Shown one piece after another: positions 1-7,745 of a DNA stretch of 64,000 nt; within the stretch, counting starts at the first letter, position 1; every line of letters begins with the position of its first letter. The position numbers and the translations under genes were made by a program. The DNA is from JBGAJN01 sp044224905 (GTDB taxonomy: Bacteria > Verrucomicrobiota > Verrucomicrobiia > Limisphaerales > JBGAJN01): positions 248,001-312,000 of the forward strand of contig JBGAJN010000003.1 in assembly GCA_044224905.1 (NCBI GenBank), in the 5' to 3' direction. A model generated the notes under the pieces. The model worked only from the letters and a program-made list of their open reading frames with translations. It searched no databases and was not told the origin of the DNA.

Positions 1-2498
1 CATTCGACTTTCAATTCTTCGCCATAGAAGTGGTGGTAGCGTTCCAGGGCTTCGATCAGGAGGTAGTTGACGGGAAACCAGATCGGTCCGCGCCAGTTGG
101 AGTTGCCGCCGAAAAGCCAGGTATTCGATTCGCCGGGCACGTAGCCGACTCGATGAACTTCGTTTTCGATGCTCAACTCGTAAGGGTTCTTTTCATGGAA
201 CTTGGAGAGCGAGCGCAGACCATGTGGTGAAAGAAATTCGCTTTCATCGAGCATATAGCGGAGAACCTTCACGAGGCGTTCGCGTGACGGAATGGCCAGC
301 AGTCGATGGGTGCCGTGGCCGGTTTCGCAGTAAGTGATGTGGCGTGCGAGGTCCTTCCGGTGTTTCAGGAACCAATCGAGGCGTTTGCTGAAACCCGGCA
401 GGCTTTTGATTTTGTGTTCTTCGAGAACTTCCACGGCGATGAGCGGCAGTAGGCCGACCATCGAGCGTGTGCGGAGGGGAATGACGGTGTGATCGGTCTG
501 AAGTTGGTCGTAGTAGAAGCCGTCCTGCTCATCCCAAAGGCCGGTGCCGCCGAGCGAGTTCATCGCGTCGGTGATCTGCACAAAATGCTCGAGGAACTTC
601 GAGGCCATATCCTCGTAGGCTTGATGAATCTTGTCGCCTTCCTTCGCGAGTTCGAGCGCAATGGAGAGCATAGTCGCGGAATAGAAAGCCATCCACGCGG
701 TGCCGTCGGCTTGCTGCAAGGTGCCGCCGCCGGGTAGCGGCTTCGAGCGATCGAACACGCCGATGTTGTCGAGTCCGAGAAAGCCTCCGGAGAAGAGGTT
801 CTTGCCGTTGGCGTCTTTGCGATTCACCCACCATGTAAAGTTGATGAGCAGTTTTTGAAAGACGCTTTCGAGAAACTGCCGGTCACGCTCACCGTTCTTG
901 CCGGCGATTTTGTAAACGCGCCACGCAGCCCACGCGTGCACGGGCGGATTCACGTCGCCGAACGCGAACTCATAGGCGGGCAGCTGCCCGTTCGGGTGCA
1001 TGTACCATTCGCGAAGCAGCAAGCTGATCTGGCCTTTGGCGAACTCACCGTCCAGCCGCGCGAACGGGATCATGTGAAACGCGAGGTCCCACGCCGCGAA
1101 CCACGGATACTCCCAGTTGTCCGGCATGGAGAGAATGTCACGACTGTAGAGGTGGCCCCACTCGGAGTTGCGGCCCGTTTTTCGCGCGGCGGGCGGCGGC
1201 GAATTTGGATCACCGTTGATCCAGTCGGGAATGATGTAGTGGTAAAACTGTTTGGTCCATAGCAAGCCGGCGTAGCCTTGGCGGATGATGTTCGTTTCCT
1301 CGCGAGTCAAGTGCTCGGGATTTATGGATCCGTAAAACTCGTCCGTGTCGCGAACTCGCGAAGTGATGATGGCGTCAAATTCGGCGGTCGATTTGTCCAG
1401 CAGCGGCTTGAAATCGGTCGCCGTACAGAGGCGCAAGCGAACGGTCTTTTCTTCACCGGGTTTCAGCGTCAGGACGTAGTGCGGCGCGGCTTTGGTTCCA
1501 TATTGCTTGGAGTTCACCGCTTCGTTGCGCCCGTTGACGACGTATTCGTGAAACGCGTCTTTGACAAACGCGTTGTTATTGGGAAGTCCCCACAAGTGCT
1601 GGCTGTTCGTTTCGTTGTCGGTGAAGAGGACGGGCGGAGTGGATGCATCGGGGCCAGCACCGATTTCAAAACGAAAGTCTCCGAGAGTTTCGTGATTCAA
1701 CGTGAGGAGGCTTTTCTTCTCGAGCGCGATTCTGGGTTTCAGCGAGCAACCTTCATGGGAGCACCCCCAACTCCAAGTGTTGCGGAACCAGAGCGTCGGC
1801 AGCAGATGAAGCATGGCCGTTTCAGGACCGCGATTGGCGACGGTGATGCGAATCAAGATATCGTCGGGCGCGTTCTTGGCGTATTCCACGAACACATCGA
1901 AGTAGCGGCTCTCGTCGAAAACGCCCGTGTCTTCGAGTTCGAATTCGGGCGCGTCCTTGCCGCGACGACGATTCTCTTCGACCAATTTGGCGTAGGGAAA
2001 TTCTGCCTGCGGATATTTATAAAGTGCCTTCAGGTAGGAATGCGTGGGCGAAGAATCGAGGTAGAAATATTGCTCCTTCACGTCCTCGCCGTGATTGCCT
2101 TCGTTGCCGGTGAGGCCGAAGAGGCGCTCCTTAAGAATCGGGTCGCGGCCATTCCAGAGCGCAAGCGCGAAACACAGACGGCATTCGCGATCGGTGATGC
2201 CGAGCAAGCCGTCTTCACCCCAGCGGTAGGCGCGACTGCGTGCGTGATCGTGCGGGAAGAACTCCCAGCAGGTGCCGTCCGCTGAATAATCTTCGCGTAC
2301 GGTGGCCCATTGGCGTTCGGTCAGATATGGGCCCCAGCGTTTCCAGTTGTTCTCGCGATGCGCGTCCTCTCGCAGCCGTTGAGCTTCGGCGGTTTGTTCC
2401 CGACGATGAAACGCCGTGGGACTGGTGTCGTGATCGGCCAGGAGGTGGGGCGTGGGCGGTTTGCCCGAAATCTGTTTGGTTGATTGGCCGTTGGACAT
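1..2498 (-). CDS. GH63-like (MGH1-like) glycoside hydrolase, C-terminus off the left edge
   Basis: The frame opens at ATG 2498 and runs with no stop to base 1, so about 832 residues are visible and the C-terminus is missing. No signal peptide is seen; the N-terminus is polar (MSNGQSTKQ), so a cytoplasmic enzyme is likely. Near residue 465 there is a WFAAWDLAFH segment, and further on HxWAAWR and GGTLQQADGTAWMAFY segments, as in the (alpha/alpha)6 barrel of GH63/MGH1-like enzymes that act on alpha-glucosides or mannosylglycerate-type substrates. The substrate cannot be read from sequence. It is probably transcribed alone from the short region before 2498, which also carries a palindromic repeat. 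Family call is firm, substrate open. Confidence 0.83.
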   Translation of the reverse strand, partial: MSNGQSTKQISGKPPTPHLLADHDTSPTAFHRREQTAEAQRLREDAHRENNWKRWGPYLTERQWATVREDYSADGTCWEFFPHDHARSRAYRWGEDGLLGITDRECRLCFALALWNGRDPILKERLFGLTGNEGNHGEDVKEQYFYLDSSPTHSYLKALYKYPQAEFPYAKLVEENRRRGKDAPEFELEDTGVFDESRYFDVFVEYAKNAPDDILIRITVANRGPETAMLHLLPTLWFRNTWSWGCSHEGCSLKPRIALEKKSLLTLNHETLGDFRFEIGAGPDASTPPVLFTDNETNSQHLWGLPNNNAFVKDAFHEYVVNGRNEAVNSKQYGTKAAPHYVLTLKPGEEKTVRLRLCTATDFKPLLDKSTAEFDAIITSRVRDTDEFYGSINPEHLTREETNIIRQGYAGLLWTKQFYHYIIPDWINGDPNSPPPAARKTGRNSEWGHLYSRDILSMPDNWEYPWFAAWDLAFHMIPFARLDGEFAKGQISLLLREWYMHPNGQLPAYEFAFGDVNPPVHAWAAWRVYKIAGKNGERDRQFLESVFQKLLINFTWWVNRKDANGKNLFSGGFLGLDNIGVFDRSKPLPGGGTLQQADGTAWMAFYSATMLSIALELAKEGDKIHQAYEDMASKFLEHFVQITDAMNSLGGTGLWDEQDGFYYDQLQTDHTVIPLRTRSMVGLLPLIAVEVLEEHKIKSLPGFSKRLDWFLKHRKDLARHITYCETGHGTHRLLAIPSRERLVKVLRYMLDESEFLSPHGLRSLSKFHEKNPYELSIENEVHRVGYVPGESNTWLFGGNSNWRGPIWFPVNYLLIEALERYHHFYGEELKVE

Positions 2499-2520
2499 GG
2501 CTGCGATTTCTTTGTCGAGT

Positions 2521-2551
2521 GTTGCTGCCAGCGCGGGGTGCCGCTGGCGAA
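2521..2551. repeat. Short imperfect palindrome, TGCCAGCG type (copy C)
   Basis: A stem of TGCCAGCG and CGCTGGCG separated by about 8 bases lies just upstream of the GH63-like gene. It resembles hairpins at 32841-32930 and 38605-38675, so it may be a degenerate copy of the same intergenic repeat family. Confidence 0.45.
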
Positions 2552-2649
2552 AGTCGTCTGTGTACCCTTTATCGTCGCGTGGTTGGCGATCCTTCACAAG
2601 GATTACCAAGGAGCACAAGGTAGAAAGCTTCGGTGCTCTGGCCGGGAAA

Positions 2650-2690
2650 GCAAAACGGCGGATGCGCAGTGAACGCGATCCGCCGTTTGA
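2650..2690 (-). terminator. Probable intrinsic terminator of the YlbF-like gene
   Basis: Arms AAACGGCGGAT (2653-2663) and ATCCGCCGTTT (2678-2688) are perfectly complementary, and the stem extends by a few pairs across a bulge. Read on the minus strand, the stem is followed by GTTTTGCTTTCC, a modest T-rich tract. It lies 25 bases beyond the stop of the minus-strand gene that ends at 2713. Confidence 0.6.
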
Positions 2691-2712
2691 GAAGAGAAGA
2701 AAAGCGCCTGGT

Positions 2713-3129
2713 TTAGTGGCAACCGCAGCCGCTGTCGCAGCACGATCCGTCGTTCAAATCCTCGTCGGTTGGAAGGCGGCCGAGTTCGAATGTCTTCGTG
2801 AGATACTTATTCACGGCTTCCTGGATGCGCGCCATTTCGTTTTGGGCATCGATGAAGTTTTTCGCGATTGGATTCGCGAGCAGGTCATCCCGCATTTTGT
2901 TAAACTCGGTGATCTCGACATCGTCGATCGGACGAGCGGAGTTCTGCTTCATTTGGAGGATGTTCCCGCGCTCCGAAACCATCTGAAATTGGAATTTCAC
3001 CAGTTCGTCAGCGAGGAATGCGTCAACACGTTCCTTAATAGTTCCGAAACTCGGGAGTTCGACGATGGCCTGGCAGAGTTCCTTGGTCTTGGCCGTCAAT
3101 TGCGTGTCGGTGGCTGGAGAGGTTTGCAT
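2713..3129 (-). CDS. YlbF/YmcA-like protein with Cys-rich C-terminal tail
   Basis: 138 residues, mostly alpha-helical, matching the general pattern of the YlbF/YmcA (Com_YlbF) family: a short helix, a long amphipathic helix (about 20-60) and a helix containing NPIAKNFIDAQNEMARIQEAV (about 84-106, partly shown). In Firmicutes such proteins form a complex that influences RNase Y; that role is not established here. The unusual part is the end, CCDSGCGCH (130-138), with four Cys and one His, which could bind metal or a cluster. It sits 61 bases downstream of the ABM-domain gene on the same strand and has a terminator after it, so the two may be one transcript. Confidence 0.7.
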   Translation of the reverse strand: MQTSPATDTQLTAKTKELCQAIVELPSFGTIKERVDAFLADELVKFQFQMVSERGNILQMKQNSARPIDDVEITEFNKMRDDLLANPIAKNFIDAQNEMARIQEAVNKYLTKTFELGRLPTDEDLNDGSCCDSGCGCH

Positions 3130-3190
3130 AAATTTCAGATAATTTGTCTGGGCACGATAACACTGGAGTCGATTGAAGCAAGCGGCGGTT

Positions 3191-3499
3191 TCAAGCGGGC
3201 TGAAGGACGTTGAGTTTCACGTTGGATACGAAGTCTTTCACCTTGGGGCGGTAAGCGTGCATGTGGGGCGCGTTGAGGTGCGCCTTCAACGCGGCAAGGT
3301 CGCGCCATTTTTCGACGACGGTGACGGTGTTCTCCCGTAGCGGCGCCTGGACGGGTAGTCCGGATTCCAAGTCCACCGCGGGCCCGTACTCGATGCAACC
3401 GTCCTCGGCGATAACGTCCGGCATCACGGCGTGAAACTCTTTGAGGAAAGCGTCGCGTTTGCCGGCGTGGAGCTCAATCGTAGCGATGACGTGGATCAT
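3191..3499 (-). CDS. Antibiotic biosynthesis monooxygenase (ABM) domain protein
   Basis: 102 residues from ATG 3499; an in-frame upstream ATG at 3553 would add 18 residues unlike the family, so the inner start is preferred. The pattern MIHVIATIELHAGKRDAF, then CIEY near residue 40, VVEKWRD near 62 and a C-terminal AHLNAPHMHAY segment is the single ferredoxin-like ABM fold (YgiN/quinol monooxygenase type). Such proteins are dimeric and often act on quinol-like compounds or have no known substrate. It is divergent from efp, with about 130 bases between starts, and upstream of the YlbF-like gene. Confidence 0.8.
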   Translation of the reverse strand: MIHVIATIELHAGKRDAFLKEFHAVMPDVIAEDGCIEYGPAVDLESGLPVQAPLRENTVTVVEKWRDLAALKAHLNAPHMHAYRPKVKDFVSNVKLNVLQPA

Positions 3500-3627
3500 G
3501 AAAGTGTGGGGTGGGCTATTGTTGATTGCGGCGAAATCAGGGCTTGCAAACATTTATTGCTCGGGTAGTTTCCGCGTTCCGCCGCTTCGGCGCAAACCCC
3601 GAACGGCCGCTAAGAAAACAAATTTTT

Positions 3628-4185
3628 ATGGCAACAGCAAACGATATTCGCAAAGGGATGGCCATTAATTATAATGGTGACATCGCCGTGGTTCTTGATT
3701 CGCAACACCGCACGCCGGGCAACCTGCGCGCGTTTGTGCAGGCGACGATTCGCAGCATCAAGACCGGAAAATCATCCGACGTTCGCTTCAGCTCGACCGA
3801 AAAAATCGAAGTCGTGCCGATGATGACCCGCAAGATGGAGTTCAGCTACAAGGACGGCGAAGACTACGTTTTCTCTGATCCGGAAACTTTCGAGACGGTC
3901 ACCGTCCCGCCGGAAATCGTGGCTGACGGGAAGAACTACCTCGTTGAGAACGCGCAAGTCACCATGACTTTCGTTGAAGAGAAAGCGGTGTCGTTGGAAA
4001 TGCCTTCAAGTGTGGTGCTGACGGTAACCGACGCGCCGGAAGGTATTCGCGGCGATTCGGCCAACAACGTTCAGAAGACGATCGTCGTTGAAACCGGCAT
4101 CAACGTGCAGGCCCCGCTGTTCATCAAGACAGGCGAGAAGATCAAGATCGATACCCGCACTGGCAAGTACATGGAACGCGCCTAA
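3628..4185 (+). CDS. efp: Translation elongation factor P
   Basis: 185 residues from ATG 3628, the usual EF-P length; frames upstream of this ATG show no family similarity. The three beta-barrel domains are evident: KOW-like N-terminal (1-63), OB central (about 65-125, VVPMMTRKMEFSYKDG) and C-terminal OB (about 130-185, with the family pattern GDSANNVQKTIVVETG). EF-P enters the ribosomal E site and relieves stalling at polyproline. The tip of the domain I loop is PGNLRA (P30-A35): the position normally held by a modified Lys or Arg is Asn32. No EpmA, EarP or YmfI-like gene is near. A strong bidirectional terminator follows. Confidence 0.96.
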   Translation: MATANDIRKGMAINYNGDIAVVLDSQHRTPGNLRAFVQATIRSIKTGKSSDVRFSSTEKIEVVPMMTRKMEFSYKDGEDYVFSDPETFETVTVPPEIVADGKNYLVENAQVTMTFVEEKAVSLEMPSSVVLTVTDAPEGIRGDSANNVQKTIVVETGINVQAPLFIKTGEKIKIDTRTGKYMERA

Positions 4186-4210
4186 GCGATTCCTCACTTA
4201 ATTCTAAAGT

Positions 4211-4243
4211 AAAAGCCCGCCAAGAGATTGGCGGGCTTTTTCG
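4211..4243. terminator. Bidirectional intrinsic terminator between efp and the PfkB kinase
   Basis: A perfect 13-bp stem, AAAAGCCCGCCAA (4211-4223) and TTGGCGGGCTTTT (4228-4240), closes a GAGA loop. The A and T runs at its ends give a U tract on both strands, so it can serve efp (plus) and the convergent kinase gene (minus). Confidence 0.92.
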
Positions 4244-4265
4244 TTTTGAAGGCTGTGAGTTGAGT

Positions 4266-5315
4266 TTAGAACTCCTTCTCCAGTGCGGGGCGCACGCCGA
4301 ACTTCTTCGCGAGAGCCAATGCTTCATTCAACGAGCGGACACCTGCGGTGCAGGTCGGATGCGACAACGACGCGGCGGCGACACACACGGCCGTGAGCAG
4401 ACAGCGTTGCAGGTCCCATCCTTCGTGCAAACCGAGCAACGTGCCCGCGCAGAACGCGTCGCCAGCGCCGGCGGATCCGGCGATATACTTCTGTGGGAGC
4501 TTGAGGGAAGACTGCCAGTAATCTTTGCCATCGCGGGTTCGCGCGAAGCCACCTTCAGGGAAATGAATCACGACCACTTCGCGCACGCCCATCTGGAGTA
4601 GCGCGCCAGCCGCGTGGCGGAGAGCAACCGTCTCCAGCTTGCCGTCGGGTTGGCGAATCTTGAAACCGGTGGTCTTGCCAGCTTCGATTTCATTGAGGAT
4701 GCAATAGTCCACGTGCTTGAGCGCTGGGCTGACAATTTTAGTGAAGCGATCACTGTCTTCGCTCACGGCATCGACACTGGTCTTCATTCCCGCAGCTTGC
4801 GCCGCGGCAAGCAAACCGGCGGCTTTGGTGCCGAACTTCTTGTCGGTTTCGTCGAGTGCATCGAGGAGCAATAAATATCCGAGGTGGAAAATGCGCGCTT
4901 TGATCCGCGAGAAATCCAATTCCTTGCCGTCCCAGATCGCGTTGGCGCCGCGCATATGGAAGAACGTCCGGCGACCGCCTTTGGATTCCGTCATGACGTC
5001 CGTGTAGGAAGTCGGGGCCGCCGAAGTGGCGCGCAGGTTCTTGGTGTCGATTTTGTTCTTTTGGCAGTCAGCTAGAATGGCTGCGCCCAGCGCATCTTTG
5101 CCAACTAGTCCTGCGGCATAGAGCGGAAAATCAGCCCCCAACTTGGCAAGATCCAAGAGGACATTGTAAGGCGCGCCGCCGGTGCCTTCTGACTGACTGG
5201 AAATATTTGCGAGCGATTCCGGTTGTGGATAGACATCGATCATCTTCACTTGATCGATGATCCAATTGCCGGCGCCGAGAATTCCGCGGCGTGACGAGGA
5301 CGATTTTGCTTTCAT
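4266..5315 (-). CDS. PfkB-family carbohydrate/nucleoside kinase
   Basis: 349 residues, the usual ribokinase-family length. The N-terminal substrate-binding GG pair is at 46-47 (EGTGGAPYN) and the C-terminal PfkB signature with the catalytic Asp is GAGDAFCAG (283-291). The layout resembles adenosine kinase or sugar kinases that phosphorylate a primary hydroxyl; the substrate (ribose, adenosine, fructose or 2-keto-3-deoxygluconate) cannot be told. It is convergent with efp and shares its terminator. A second-choice start lies at Met25, but the Rossmann-like first strand begins before it, so ATG 5315 is kept. Confidence 0.88.
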   Translation of the reverse strand: MKAKSSSSRRGILGAGNWIIDQVKMIDVYPQPESLANISSQSEGTGGAPYNVLLDLAKLGADFPLYAAGLVGKDALGAAILADCQKNKIDTKNLRATSAAPTSYTDVMTESKGGRRTFFHMRGANAIWDGKELDFSRIKARIFHLGYLLLLDALDETDKKFGTKAAGLLAAAQAAGMKTSVDAVSEDSDRFTKIVSPALKHVDYCILNEIEAGKTTGFKIRQPDGKLETVALRHAAGALLQMGVREVVVIHFPEGGFARTRDGKDYWQSSLKLPQKYIAGSAGAGDAFCAGTLLGLHEGWDLQRCLLTAVCVAAASLSHPTCTAGVRSLNEALALAKKFGVRPALEKEF

Positions 5316-5392
5316 GCAGAGGTGAACGATAGCGGTTCGAGTGTTGCCCTAGCAAGTTGGAACTGCTTTCCAGAGGGACATCGGGGAGATGA

Positions 5393-5860
5393 TCAGATGA
5401 TGTATTCGAGCGGGTTGTCTTTGCGCGTTTGCAATTCGCGGACCCGTTGGCAGAGTTGGGCCACTGTTACCTTTTCGAGAATCTTCACGATCGCATCGCG
5501 CACTTCCTTCATCACGCTGCGGATGCCGCAGCGATCTTCGTTGGGACACGTGCACGGTTCGTAGAAGCGTTCGCTTACGCAACTCACCGGCGCGAGCGGT
5601 CCTTCGATATGCCGGATCACTTCGGCAAGCGTGATCTTTTCCGGGGCGCGTCGTAGCCGATAACCTCCCGCAACCCCGCGTTTGCTTGCTACAATTCCAG
5701 CGGATTTGAGGTCATTGAGGATTTGCTCAAGGAAGCGTTTGGGAATGTTCTGCTGCTCCGAGATTGTTTGAATACGCACGACCGAGTCGTCCTCCAGATA
5801 ATCGAGTCCCAGCACGATTAATGATCGCAGGGCGTATTCACCGCGGACGGAGAGTTTCAT
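5393..5860 (-). CDS. Rrf2-family transcriptional regulator, likely for sulfate uptake
   Basis: 155 residues. The winged HTH occupies about 1-75 (MKLSVRGEYALRSL; QNIPKRFLEQILNDLK recognition region; GVAGGYRL wing). A dimerization helix follows. Four cysteines, C94, C103, C105 and C111, form a cluster in the segment where Fe-S-sensing Rrf2 proteins such as IscR and RsrR hold ligands, so it may sense a cluster, redox state or sulfur status. It is divergent from the YezD-porin-CysTWA operon with 136 bases between starts, which makes it the natural regulator of that operon, as CymR is for sulfur genes in Bacillus. A dyad in the shared promoter is a candidate operator. Confidence 0.87.
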   Translation of the reverse strand: MKLSVRGEYALRSLIVLGLDYLEDDSVVRIQTISEQQNIPKRFLEQILNDLKSAGIVASKRGVAGGYRLRRAPEKITLAEVIRHIEGPLAPVSCVSERFYEPCTCPNEDRCGIRSVMKEVRDAIVKILEKVTVAQLCQRVRELQTRKDNPLEYII

Positions 5861-5961
5861 GCCGGGAGGGTAACATTATACCCAATCGATGCAATGGGGA
5901 TTATCTTACATGCTCAATTTAAGACAAATTGGGTCGATATGATGAAACATTTAAAACTCTA

Positions 5962-5987
5962 TTGACATACTGTAGTATTAATATAAT
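5962..5987 (+). promoter_or_regulatory. Promoter and candidate Rrf2 operator of the sulfate operon
   Basis: A perfect TTGACA (5962-5967) and a perfect TATAAT (5982-5987) face the operon. The spacing of 14 bases is shorter than ideal. Between them lies the exact dyad ATACT-GT-AGTAT (5967-5978), well placed for a repressor or for an activator that corrects the spacing. The TATAAT ends 9 bases before the GTG start at 5997, so the transcript would be leaderless or nearly so. Confidence 0.65.
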
Positions 5988-5996
5988 CTCCGCCAT

Positions 5997-6218
5997 GTGA
6001 ACGACAAAAATGCATCGAACCGCAGCGAGCTCAACTGGCAGGACGTGATCCGCCAACAGGTCGATTCCCTCCGTTTTGGGGTGGTGCAAATTGTCGTTCA
6101 TGAAGGTCGCGTGGTGCAGATCGAGCGGACGGAGAAAGTTCGTCTCGGCGCAAAATCCTCGCAAAATAATTTTCCCGCTGACCAGATTACTGGAAGCCAA
6201 CCAACTCAACTGAGCTGA
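5997..6218 (+). CDS. YezD-family (DUF2292) small protein of sulfur metabolism
   Basis: 73 residues from GTG 5997; an ATG two bases earlier is followed at once by TGA. The core FGVVQIVVHEGRVVQIERTEKVRL (about 27-50, shown in part) fits the compact YezD family, whose Bacillus member is in the CymR sulfur regulon. Function in the family is unknown; the fold may be a small nucleic-acid or ligand binder. It is the first gene of the sulfate operon and lies only 9 bases from the -10 box. The C-terminal tail after residue 52 is low in conserved features. Confidence 0.8.
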   Translation: MNDKNASNRSELNWQDVIRQQVDSLRFGVVQIVVHEGRVVQIERTEKVRLGAKSSQNNFPADQITGSQPTQLS

Positions 6219-6262
6219 CCAACCTGACTACTGGAGGTTCTGCCCAACGAAACAGAATCCGT

Positions 6263-7708
6263 ATGAAACTCAGAAGACTATTCGTAACCAGTGCACTCAT
6301 CGGCAGCGGCTTTTCTCTAATCGCAGCCCGCGCCGAGAATTCCTCAGAAGAAATCAAAGCGCTTTTGCAGCGCATTGACCAGCTGGAGCAAAAAGTTCGA
6401 ATCCTCGAACGTAATCGCGAACTCGAAACAGAGACGGCGGGCGAACGCGCCAAGATCGCGCCGGCAATCTCTGAAGGCGATAAAGGATTCGTCGTGAGTT
6501 CCGGCGACTCCGCATTCTCGCTCTCGGTCCGCGGTTATGTTCAAGCTGACGAGCGTTTCTACCTCAACAAGACTGCCGGCACTGCCAAGGATACCTTCTT
6601 GCTCCGGCGCGTGCGCCCGATTATTGAGGGCACTGTTTACGATATTTTTGATTACCGGCTGATGCTCGACTTCGGTCAGGGGCGGGTCACTGGGAGTACT
6701 GCGGCAAATCAGGACGTTGTTCAGGATGCCTACGTGACTGCGCGGCTTGATCCAGCGTTTCAGATTCAAGCCGGTAAATTCAAAGAACCGGTCGGTTTGG
6801 AGCGGCTGCAGTCAGGTCGCAATCTGCTGTTCATTGAGCGGGCCTATCCTACTCAACTCGTTCCGAATCGCGACGTGGGCATTCAAGTGCAAGGAGACCT
6901 CTTCAAGGGGGCACTCAGCTATGCCGCCGGCATTTTTAATGGCGTTGCGGACGGCTCCAGCGGTGACGTCGAAACGGCCGACAACGATAAGGACTTTGCC
7001 GGACGAGTCTTCGCGCAGCCGTTCAAAAACTCGGATAGCTTTGCGCTTCAAGGCCTCGGTCTGGGAGTGGCTGGCACGTTTGGCAATCAAGAAGGGGCCT
7101 CACCTTCTTTCAAGTCGCCAGGGCAACAAACATTCTTCAGCTATCTGAATCTTGGTACGGGCACCAGCGCGGCTACTGCGGCTGTTGCTCCTGACGGGCA
7201 ACATTGGCGCATCGCCCCACAAGCCTATTATTATTGGGGGCCGCTTGGCGTGCTGGGGGAATACGTGATTTCGTCTCAGAAACTCCGTCGCAACGCCGGT
7301 GCCACGACTTCGTTGACCGCCAAGAACACGGCGTGGCAGGTCGCGGCATCTTGGTATCTCACGGGTGAAGAGAATTCCTTCAAACCGGTCTCGCCATTAA
7401 AGCCATTCAAGCTGGGCGGCTCTGGCTGGGGCGCTTGGGAACTCGCGGCTCGCATCAGCGGTTTGGATGTGGACAACAAAGTCTTCGACGGCTTTTCTGC
7501 GACGCCCGCGTTGTCGACCAGCTTCGCCGATCCAACGAAGTCCGCTACCGCGGCAACGTCGTGGAGCGTGGGCGTGAACTGGTACTTGAACAAAAACATC
7601 AAGGCCAACTTGAATTACGAGCAAACCGATTTTCGTGGCGGTGGAAATACCGGGGTCAATGCCGAGGGTGAAAAAGCCGTGCTCAGCCGCCTTCAATTCT
7701 CATTTTAA
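6263..7708 (+). CDS. Phosphate-selective porin O/P-like outer-membrane channel, likely for sulfate
   Basis: 481 residues. A signal peptide (1-24, MKLRRLFVTSALIGSGFSLI, cut after AARA) is followed by a short coiled coil (about 28-62, with heptads LLQRIDQLEQKVRILER) that would trimerize in the periplasm, then a beta-barrel ending in the aromatic residue Phe (LQFSF). This matches the OprO/OprP family. Those channels are anion-selective; placement between YezD and the sulfate-binding protein suggests sulfate as the physiological anion. Starts at 6263 after a 44-base gap with a GGAGG rather far upstream. Confidence 0.88.
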   Translation: MKLRRLFVTSALIGSGFSLIAARAENSSEEIKALLQRIDQLEQKVRILERNRELETETAGERAKIAPAISEGDKGFVVSSGDSAFSLSVRGYVQADERFYLNKTAGTAKDTFLLRRVRPIIEGTVYDIFDYRLMLDFGQGRVTGSTAANQDVVQDAYVTARLDPAFQIQAGKFKEPVGLERLQSGRNLLFIERAYPTQLVPNRDVGIQVQGDLFKGALSYAAGIFNGVADGSSGDVETADNDKDFAGRVFAQPFKNSDSFALQGLGLGVAGTFGNQEGASPSFKSPGQQTFFSYLNLGTGTSAATAAVAPDGQHWRIAPQAYYYWGPLGVLGEYVISSQKLRRNAGATTSLTAKNTAWQVAASWYLTGEENSFKPVSPLKPFKLGGSGWGAWELAARISGLDVDNKVFDGFSATPALSTSFADPTKSATAATSWSVGVNWYLNKNIKANLNYEQTDFRGGGNTGVNAEGEKAVLSRLQFSF

Positions 7709-7745
7709 CTCACACATTAAGAAAATTTTTAGCCCTTAAGACTCC

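Noticed and set aside
855..2285. Two plus-strand open frames (855-1262 and 1278-2285)
   Set aside because: They are opposite the GH63-like gene, which has clear family motifs on the minus strand, and their products have no recognisable features.
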